A stretch of 64,000 nt of DNA from Polyangia bacterium. GTDB taxonomy: Bacteria; Myxococcota_A; Polyangia; Nannocystales; Nannocystaceae. The stretch is from the NCBI GenBank assembly GCA_030430565.1, contig JAUIKS010000026.1, positions 1-64,000 on the forward strand, in the 5' to 3' direction. Of this stretch, positions 1 to 8,700 are shown piece by piece. Under the pieces are notes generated by a model, which saw only the letters and a program-made list of their open reading frames with translations, did no database searches and was not told where the DNA came from. A program made the position numbers and the translations under genes. The stretch's first letter is position 1. Every line of letters starts with the position of its first letter.

Positions 1-1
1 C

Positions 2-365
2 GTCGACGCCAACCACATGGGCTCACTCAAGACCCTCGGCGAGATCGTCGATTACATGCGCGCCCTCATGCCCGAAGGGCCAGCCGCGCCCGCGGCGGCG
101 ACTTCATCGGCGCCCGCGGTGGATCTGCAGGCGTTGATGCTGGAGGTCGTCGCGGACAAGACCGGCTACCCCGCCGAGATGCTCGAGCTCTCCATGGACA
201 TGGAGGCCGAGCTCGGGATCGACTCGATCAAGCGCGTCGAGATCCTCGCGGCCGTGCAGGAGCAGGCGCCCGGGCTCCCCCCCGTCGACGCCAACCACAT
301 GGGCTCACTCAAGACCCTCGGCGAGATCGTCGACTACATGCGCGGCCTCATGCCCCAAGGGCCAG
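2..365 (+). repeat. Tandem ACP-domain repeat, period 282 bp
   Basis: Bases 2-83 and 284-365 are near identical (three mismatches that I can count) and encode the same ACP tail beginning VDANHMGSLKTLGEI. The offset is 282 bp, or 94 codons. Myxobacterial Pfa2 proteins carry several consecutive ACPs; the window cuts through the array, so the copy number is unknown. The DNA-level identity suggests recent duplication or gene conversion. Confidence 0.9.
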
Positions 366-2737
366 CTTCCGAGAAGCCCCCTGCCGCGCCCGCGCCCGTC
401 GTGAACGCGCCCGCGCTCGGCCGCTTCGCGCTGGATCTCGTACCAGCGCCGGCGATCGGCCTCGCGCAGCCGGGCCTGTACGCGCCCGAGGGCGTGATCA
501 TCACCCCCGACGGGGGCTCGATCGCGGTCGCGCTGGTCGACGCGCTCGCGCGACGGGGCGTGCGCGCGCGGGTCACCCGTCAAGTCCCGGCCGACGCGCG
601 CGCGGTCGTGTTCCTCGGCGGCCTGCGGGCGCTCGAGGACGATGATGATGACGCGGCGGTCGCGATCAACCACGAGGCCTTCGGTGTCGCGCGGACCATC
701 GCGGCCGCGATGGAGCGGCGCGGCGGGCTGTTCGTCACCGTCCAGGACACCGGGGGCGCGTTCGGGATCGGCGGCGGGCTGACGCGCACGCGCGCGCTCT
801 TGGCCGGCTTGCCCGCGCTGGTCAAGACCGCGAAGCAGGAGTGGCCGACGGCGAGCCTGAAGGCCATCGACATCGCCCGCGCGGGACGAGACGCGGCCGC
901 GATCGGCGAGCAGCTCGCCCAGGAGCTGCTGCTCGGCGGCGGCGAGCTCGAGGTCGCGCTCGCGGCCGACGGCGCGCGCGGGACCCTGCGCTCGATCGCC
1001 GAGGACGTGTCCCCTGGGCAAGGTCGTGTCAACGCGGGGGAGACGGTCGTCGTCTCGGGCGGCGCGCGCGGGGTGACGGCGGCCTGCGTCCGCGCCTGGG
1101 CGCGGGAGACCGCCGCGCGCTTCGTCCTGCTGGGTCGCACCGAGCTCGCGCCCGAGCCCGCGCGCTGTCAGGGCGTCGAGGAGGACGGCGCGCTCAAGGG
1201 CGCGCTGATCGAGGAGGCGCGGAGTCGGGGCGAGTCCCCGCGGCCCAAGGCGATCGCCGCCGCCGCGCGCAGCGTCCGCGCGGGTCGGGAGATCCGCGAG
1301 ACGCTCGCCGCGATCGCGGCCGCCGGCGCCGAGGCGCGCTACCTCGCCGTTGACGTAACGGACGGCCCCGCGCTGACACGCGCGCTGGACCAGGTCCGCA
1401 GCGAGTGGGGCCCCATCGCCGGGCTCGTGCACGGCGCCGGCGTGATCGCGGACAAGCGCATCGCGACGCTCGAGGACGAGGCCTTTGCGCGCGTCTTCAA
1501 CACCAAGATCACCGGGTTGCGGGCGCTGCTCGCCGCGCTGCGGCCCGAGGATCCGCTGCGCGTCCTGTGCCTGTTCTCCTCGGTCTCGGCGCGCTGCGGC
1601 AACAACGGGCAGAGCGCCTACGCGATGGCCAACGAGGTGCTCAACAAGCTCGCGCAGTCCCTCGCGCAGCGCCGCCGGGGGCGGACCCTGGTCAAGGCGC
1701 TCGACTGGGGGCCGTGGGAGGGCGGCATGGTCAACCCGCAGCTGCGCGCGCACTTCGACGCGCTCGGCGTGCCGATGATCCCGCTCGACGCGGGCGCGCG
1801 GATGTTCGTCGACGAGCTGCGCGACAGCTGCCCCCCGGGACAGGGCCGCGTCGAGCTCGTGCTCGGCGGCGAGCCGCGACCCGAGGCGCTCCTGAGCAAG
1901 GGGAGCGCGGCGCGGACGCTCGAGCTCGAGGTCCGCGTCGACCGCAACAGCCACGGCTTCCTCGCCGACCACGCGATCGGGGGCATGGCGGTGGTCCCGG
2001 TGGTCCTGGTGATCGAGTGGTTCTCGAGGATCGCGCGGGCGTTCCGCCCCGACCTGCGCCTGCGCTCGCTCGCCAACATCCAGGTGCTCTCCGGCGTCAA
2101 GCTGAGCAACTTCGACGCCGGCGGTGACCGCTTCACGCTGCGGGCGGCGCAGCTGCGCAACGGCGAGGGCGTCGTCCTGGGACTCGAGCTCGCGGGCGCT
2201 GACGGCAAGCTCCACTACCGGGCCGAGGCGACGCTGGCGGAGGCTGCCGCGGCGGACCCACGCGACGCCCCGCGGCCGCAGCTGCGCGCGTGGACGCGGC
2301 CCCGCGCCGAGCTCTACGGCGACGTGCTGTTCCACGGCGACGAATTCCAGGTCATCGAGGCGCTCGAGGGGATCGGCGAGGAGGGCATCGCCGGCACCCT
2401 TCGCGGCGTGCGGCAGGCCGGCTGGGCGTGGGATCAGTGGCAGACCGATGTCGCCGCGCACGACGGCGGCCTGCAGCTCGCGGTGCTGTGGGCGCGCGCG
2501 CAGCTCGGGCGCGCGACCCTGCCGATGGGCGTCGGCGCGCTCACCTTCACGGACCGCCCGCCACACGACGGCCCGATCCGCTGCGTCGCGCGCTGTCGGG
2601 AGACCAGCACCTCGCGGGCGCTGGCGGACCTGTACTTCCTCGACGACCGCGGCGCGTGCCTCAGCGAGTGGCGCGGCGCCGAGCTGGTGTCGCGGCCGGA
2701 CATGCCGCCGGTCCCGCCCGCGCGAGGGCGCGAATAG
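2..2737 (+). CDS. pfa2: PUFA synthase Pfa2-type subunit, C-terminal part (ACP-KR-DH), 5' truncated by window
   Basis: The 5' end lies outside the window; the frame is open from base 2. It is the C-terminal half of an iterative type I PUFA synthase subunit. In order: the tail of one acyl carrier protein, one complete ACP with the phosphopantetheine-attachment motif LGIDSIKR (Ser about residue 69 counting from the ATG at 17), a Pro/Ala linker, a ketoreductase with nucleotide-binding motif GGARGVT (about residue 348) and catalytic Ser/Tyr in LFSSVSA and YAMAN (about 520 and 534), and a dehydratase-like hotdog with DHAIGGMAVVP (His about 651). In the family, KS, MAT and more ACPs lie upstream, so those are expected before base 1. 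It carries the growing chain, reduces the beta-ketone and helps dehydrate. The stop is 35 bp before pfa3, so the two are probably cotranscribed. The ACP unit is repeated almost identically at DNA level. Confidence 0.93.
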   Translation, partial: VDANHMGSLKTLGEIVDYMRALMPEGPAAPAAATSSAPAVDLQALMLEVVADKTGYPAEMLELSMDMEAELGIDSIKRVEILAAVQEQAPGLPPVDANHMGSLKTLGEIVDYMRGLMPQGPASEKPPAAPAPVVNAPALGRFALDLVPAPAIGLAQPGLYAPEGVIITPDGGSIAVALVDALARRGVRARVTRQVPADARAVVFLGGLRALEDDDDDAAVAINHEAFGVARTIAAAMERRGGLFVTVQDTGGAFGIGGGLTRTRALLAGLPALVKTAKQEWPTASLKAIDIARAGRDAAAIGEQLAQELLLGGGELEVALAADGARGTLRSIAEDVSPGQGRVNAGETVVVSGGARGVTAACVRAWARETAARFVLLGRTELAPEPARCQGVEEDGALKGALIEEARSRGESPRPKAIAAAARSVRAGREIRETLAAIAAAGAEARYLAVDVTDGPALTRALDQVRSEWGPIAGLVHGAGVIADKRIATLEDEAFARVFNTKITGLRALLAALRPEDPLRVLCLFSSVSARCGNNGQSAYAMANEVLNKLAQSLAQRRRGRTLVKALDWGPWEGGMVNPQLRAHFDALGVPMIPLDAGARMFVDELRDSCPPGQGRVELVLGGEPRPEALLSKGSAARTLELEVRVDRNSHGFLADHAIGGMAVVPVVLVIEWFSRIARAFRPDLRLRSLANIQVLSGVKLSNFDAGGDRFTLRAAQLRNGEGVVLGLELAGADGKLHYRAEATLAEAAAADPRDAPRPQLRAWTRPRAELYGDVLFHGDEFQVIEALEGIGEEGIAGTLRGVRQAGWAWDQWQTDVAAHDGGLQLAVLWARAQLGRATLPMGVGALTFTDRPPHDGPIRCVARCRETSTSRALADLYFLDDRGACLSEWRGAELVSRPDMPPVPPARGRE

Positions 2738-2772
2738 GTCGGTCGGGACAGGCGACCCATCGAGCCGCGGCT

Positions 2773-5700
2773 ATGGAGACCTTTCCCCCCATCGCAATCG
2801 TCGGCCGCGCCTGCGTGCTCCCTGACGCGCTCTCGCCGGAGGAGCTGTGGTCGCTGGTCGAGGCCGGCCGCGACGTCGTCAGCGCGGTCCCGCCGGGCCG
2901 CTGGCGCGTGGATTCAGCGAGCGTGCGCTGCAGCGCCGACGACGAAGACACCTCGGACCGCGCCTGGACGGATCGCGGCGGCTACGTGCGCGGCTTCGAG
3001 CGCGTGTGGGATCCGGAGGGCTTCGCCGTGCCGGCCGCCGAGCTCGCCGGCCTCGACCCGCTGTTTCACTGGGCGCTGCACTGCGCGCGCGCGGCCCTCG
3101 AGGACGCGGGCGATCGCCGGCGCGGGCAGACGGCGCGCCCGCGCGTCACCGCCGTGCTCGGCAACCTCGGCTTCCCGACCGCCGAGATGAGCCGGTACGC
3201 GGAGTCGCGGTGGTTCGCGCCGACGCTCGGCCCCGACCCGGCGCCGGTCGACCCGCGCAACCGCTTTATGTCCTCGGGGCCAGCGCGAACGCTCGAGCGC
3301 GCGCTCGGTCTGGCCCAGGGCGCGTTCTCCCTCGACTGCGCCTGCGCGAGCTCGCTCTACGCGATCAAGTTCGCCTGCGATCAGCTGCACGACGGCCGCG
3401 CGGACCTGGCGCTCGCGGGCGCGGTCAACCGCGCCGATGACCTGTTCCTGCACATCGGCTTCGCCGCCCTCAAGGCGCTCAGCCGGAGCGGCCGAAGTCG
3501 CCCCTTCCACCGGGGCGCCGACGGCCTGCTGCCCGCCGAGGGCGCCGGCGTCGTCGCGCTCAAGCGACTCGCGGACGCGCGCCGCGACGGCGACCGCGTC
3601 TACGGGATCCTGCGCGGCGTCGGCCTCTCCAATGACGGTCGCGGCCGGGGGTTCCTGGCGCCCTCCGAGGAGGGCCAGCGGCGCGCGATCGCGGGCGCGT
3701 ACGCGAGCGCGGGGCTCGAGCCCAGCGCCGTCTCGCTGCTCGAGTGCCACGCGACGGGGACCGCGGTGGGGGACGCGACCGAGCTCCGCAGCGCGGCCGC
3801 CATCTTCGCGGGCTGCGAGGACGTCCCGATCGGCTCGTTGAAGTCGAACATGGGGCACCTGATCACCGCCGCGGGCGTCGCCGGCCTGATCAAGGTGCTC
3901 GAGGCCATGCGACACCGCCGTCGACCCGCGACGCTGCACCTCGACAACGACGACGCGCTCCTCCCCGAGCTCGCGCGCGGCCCGTTTCGCGCGCTGACGC
4001 GCGCCGAGCCCTGGATATGCCCAAATGGTCAGCCGCGGATCGCCGGGATCTCGGCCTTCGGCTTCGGGGGGAACAACGCCCACGTCATCGTCAGCGAGGA
4101 CGACCCGGCGATCGAGGCCGCCGCGCCCGAGCGCCGCGGTGATCGCCGACCGATCCGCCTCGCGTTGGTCGGGCTCGAGGTCGTCGCGGGAGGCTGGGCG
4201 GGCCTCGAGCGCTTCGCCGCCGCGGTGACGGGGCGCGACGCGGCGAAGCTCGGGCGGCGCGTCGAGCAGACGACGCTCGCGCTCGTCGGCCTGCGCTTCC
4301 CGCCGCGCGACCTCGAGCGCGCGCTCGCCCAGCAGCGGCTCGCGCTGTCGGTCGCGCGCTCCGCCTGCGCCCCGCTCGCCTCGCTGCCGCGCGAGCGCGC
4401 CGGCGTGTACATGGCGATGGAGCCAGATCCCCAGGTCTGCCGCTACGGCGCGCGCTGGCGCCTGGCGACCCGCGCCCGCGAGAGCCTCGCGCACGCGGCT
4501 CCGGCCGACGACGCCCGCGATCGCTGGCAGCGCGCGTGTCGTGACGCGCTCGCCCCCCCGCTCGCGGCCGCGGATGTCCTGGGGACCATGCCCAACATCC
4601 CCGCCAACCGGATCAACAGCCAGCTCGACCTCGGCGGGCCCAGCTCGACCGTCTCGGCCGGGGAGCGCTCTGGGCGGGTCGCGCTCGGCCTGGCCGCGCG
4701 CGCGCTGGCTGCCCGCGAGCTCGACGCGGCGCTCGTCTGCGCCGTCGATCTCAGCTGTCAGGATGTACACGCGGCCGCGCTCGCGGCCTGCGAGGGGCGC
4801 GACGCGGCGGCGGATCCTCCCGGCGACGCTGCGGTCGCGCTGGTGCTGCGCCGGATCGAGGACGCGCGATCGAGCGGCGACGCCGTGCTCGCCACGATCG
4901 CGCTCGACGAGCGCGACGGGGACGGCGTGTACACCCTCGACCCCGCGGATCCAGCCGATCCGCTCGGGCTGCGCGCGCGCTTCGGTCGCTGCTGGGCCGC
5001 CGGAGACCTGCGCGAGCTCGCGGCCGCCGTCGCGCTCTGCGACGCGGAGACCGGTCCGGACGGACAGGCGTGGCCAGGCGGGCGCCGGCGCGTGGGGATC
5101 GCCAACCCGGGCGGCCCCGCGATCACGGTCGAGCGCCCAAGGCCCGCCCCGAGCCTGCATCACTACGCCGCCCGTGACGAGGCGACGCTGCGCGTCCGCC
5201 TCGAGGACGACATCGCCGGCGGCGAGGGACCGGCCCGCGTCGCGCTGCTCGTCCGCGGCGACGATCCGCTCGCGCGTCGCCGCGCGCGGGCGCGCCAGCA
5301 CCTCGAGTCCGGCGCCCCGCTCGGCCCGGGCGTGTTCGTCCGCCGTCGCCCGATCGCCGGCGAGCTCGCGCTCGTGTTCGCGGGCGCCGGCGCGGCCTAC
5401 CCCGGCATGGGCGGGGCGCTGCTGCAGGCGCTCCCCGAGCTCGACCAGGCCGTGCGCGCGCGCAGCCCCGCGCTCGCGCGCGCCTTTGATCGAGCCTGGC
5501 CCGAAGACCACGAGGTCCCGCCGCTGCAGCGCCTCTGGAGCTCGTCATACCTCAGCCAGGTCCACGCCGAGCTGACGCTGCGCTGGCTGGGGCTCCGCCC
5601 GCGCGCGGTCATCGGCTACTCCTCCGGCGAGAGCAACTCGCTGTTCGCGACCGGCGTCTGGCGTGACCAGGACGCCATGCTCGAGGACGCCGCGCGCTCG

Positions 5701-8700
5701 GGCATCTTCACCCGCGAGATCGGCGGGCCGCGCGACGCGGTCGCGCGCGCCTGGGGCGAGCCCGCGGGCGACTGGGAGACCTGGACCGTGCTCGCGCCGG
5801 TCACCGAGGTCTCCGCGCGCGTCGCCGCCGAGGCGCGCGCGCACCTCTCGATCATCCACCACGATCACGAGTGCGTCGTCGCCGGCGCGCCGTCGGCCTG
5901 CGCGAGGATCCGCGCCGCGCTGCCGGGCGCGCGCTGGATCCGGCTGCGCTACGACCTCGCCGTCCACGTCCCCGAGCTGATCCAGATCCGCGATCCGTGG
6001 CTCGCGCTGCACCACCGCCGCGTGCACGCCCCGACGATCCCGGTCCGCGTCTACTCGGGCGGCCGCGCGGCGCCCTACGAGCCCTCCGAGCGGGCCTGCG
6101 CCGAGGCGATCCTCGAGCAGGCGACGCGCACGCTCGACTTCCGCGCGGTGATCGAGCGCGCCTACGCCGACGGCGTCCGCGTGTTTGTCGAACATGGCCC
6201 CCAGGGCAGCTGTAGCCGGTGGATCCGCTCGATCCTCGGGCCGCGCGAGGCCGTGATCGTCGCGCTCGACCGTCGCGGCGGCGGGCTCGATCCGCTGCTC
6301 GAGACGATCGCGGCGCTGACCGCCGCCGGCGTCCCGCTCGATCCCGCGCGTGCGCTCGCCGCCTGCGCCCGACACCCCGCCCCGCTGCCGACGACGCCCG
6401 CGCCCGCGCCCGCGCTCACGGGGCCAGCACGCCCGCCGCGCGTGCTGCTCCCGCCGCTCCCCGCCGAGACCTCCCCGATGACGTCCACGCAGATCATGCC
6501 GCCCGCGCCCCCGCTCCCACCGATCGCCGCGCCCCGCTACGATCGATACGACGAGCCGCGCGGGGAGACCTCTACACCTGTAACGCCCGCGTCGCTCACG
6601 ACGACCGCGCCCGCTGAGACGAAGCCCGCGCCGCCCCCCCCGATCCACGCCGCGGCCGCCGCGGACGCGCCGGAGCACGGAGCGCTCGCGGTGCTCCATC
6701 AGCAGATCGCCGAGCTCGGCGCGCGCCAGCGCGCCCACGTCGAGCAGCAGGCCGCGCTTCACCAGCAGTTTCTCGAGCTCCGCGCCCGCAGCGTCGACCT
6801 GCTGCTCTCAGCCGCGCGCGGTCAGGCGCACAGGCCCGTCATCGAGCCCGCGCCCGCGCCCAGCGTCCCCCAGCCTCCGCGTCAGCACGAGGCGCCCGCC
6901 GAGCGCGTCAGCACGCCGGCCCCCGCGCCGAAACCTGCCCCTAAAGTCCTCCCGAAACCCCGCCCCGCCCCGTCGCCGCCCCGCCCCGCGCGAGCCCGCG
7001 CGAGCGCAGAAACGTCAGACAGCGCCAAGGCGAGCGCGCCGATCGGGCCGACCTTCGATCGCGCCGCCCTCGAGGTCCACGCCCGCGGCTCCATCGCCGA
7101 GGTCTTCGGCCCCGACTTCCGCGCGCAGGACAGCTACCCCCGGCAGGTCCGCATGCCGACGCCGCCGCTGCTGCTCGCCGATCGCGTCACCGGCCTGGAC
7201 GCCGAGCCCAACTCGATGAAGCTCGGCACGATCTGGACCGAGACCGACGTGACCACAAGCGCGTGGTATCTGCACGCCGGGTGCATGCCCGCCGGGATCA
7301 TGATCGAGTCAGGGCAGGCCGACCTGATGCTGATCAGCTACCTCGGGGTCGACCGCGAGAACCGGGGCGAGCGCGTCTACCGACTCCTGGGCTGCGTCCT
7401 GACCTACCACGGCGGCCTCCCCGAGGTCGGCGAGACGCTCGTCTACGACATCCACCTCGACGGGCACGCGAAGCAGGGCGACACGCGCCTGATGTTCTTC
7501 CACTACGACTGCCACGTCGGCGGCGCGCGCCGGCTCTCGGTTCGTCAGGGGCAGGCGGGCTTCTTCTCCGACGCCGAGCTCGACAGCTCCGACGGCTGCA
7601 TCTGGCGACCCGAGGACCAGGAGATCGTCGAGACGCCGCGCCTCGACCCGCCCGCGCTCGCGTGCGCGCGCAGCAGCTTCACCCCGGCGCAGGTCCAGGC
7701 CTTCGCGGCCGGTCGCCCCTGGGAGTGCTTCGGCGACGCCTTCCTCTACACGCGCTCGCACACCCGGACCCCCCGGATCCAGTCCGGGCGGATGTTGTTC
7801 TTCGACCAGGTCGACTCCTTCGCGCCCCGCGGCGGGCCGTGGGACCGCGGCTACCTGCGCGCGCGCAAGCAGCTGCGGGACGACGAGTGGTTCTACGAGG
7901 GGCACTTCCACGGCGACCCCTGCATGCCGGGCACGCTGATGTTCGAAGGCTGCCTGCAGGCCATGGCGTTCTACCTCGCGGCGCTCGGCTACACCGCGCG
8001 GCGCGACGGCTGGCGCTTCGAACCGGTCCCCGATGAGCCGTACAAGCTCAGCTGCCGCGGGCAGGTCACCCCCGGCGCGCGTGATCTGGTCTACGAGGTC
8101 TTTATCGAGGAGGTCATCGCGGGGCCGGTCCCGACGATCTACGCCGACCTGCTGTGCACCGTGGACGGCCTCAAGGCCTTCCACGCGCGCCGCGTCGGGC
8201 TCCGCCTCGTCCCCGCGTGGCCGCTCGACGAGGGCCACGTCCTGCTCGAGCGCGCCCCGACGCCGGCGGCCGCGTCCGCCACGATCGCGCGCGCCGGCGA
8301 CTTCGCGTTTGACTACCGCTCGATGCTCGCCTGCGCCTGCGGGCGCCCGACCCAGGCCTTCGGCCCGATCTACGCGCGCTTCGACGGCGCGGAGACGGTG
8401 CCGCGCCTGCCCAACCCGCCCTATCACTTCATCTCGCGCGCGACTCGAGTCGAGGGCGGGATCGGGGAGCTGCGCGCCGGGATGCAGGTCTGGGTCGAGC
8501 TCGATGTCGATCCCGAGGCCTGGTACTTCGCCGAGAACAGCGCGCGGACCATGCCCTACTGCGTGCTGCTCGAGGCCGCGCTGCAGCCCTGCGGCTGGCT
8601 CGCCAGCTACACCGGCTGCGCGCTCTCGGTCGACGAGCCGCTGATGTTCCGCAACCTCGACGGCACCGGCACGCAGCACGCCGAGGTCGGCCCTGACGCC

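Noticed and set aside
2290..2772. Upstream extension of pfa3
   Set aside because: Overlaps pfa2 out of frame and is Arg-rich; the KS domain starts at METFPPIAIVG.
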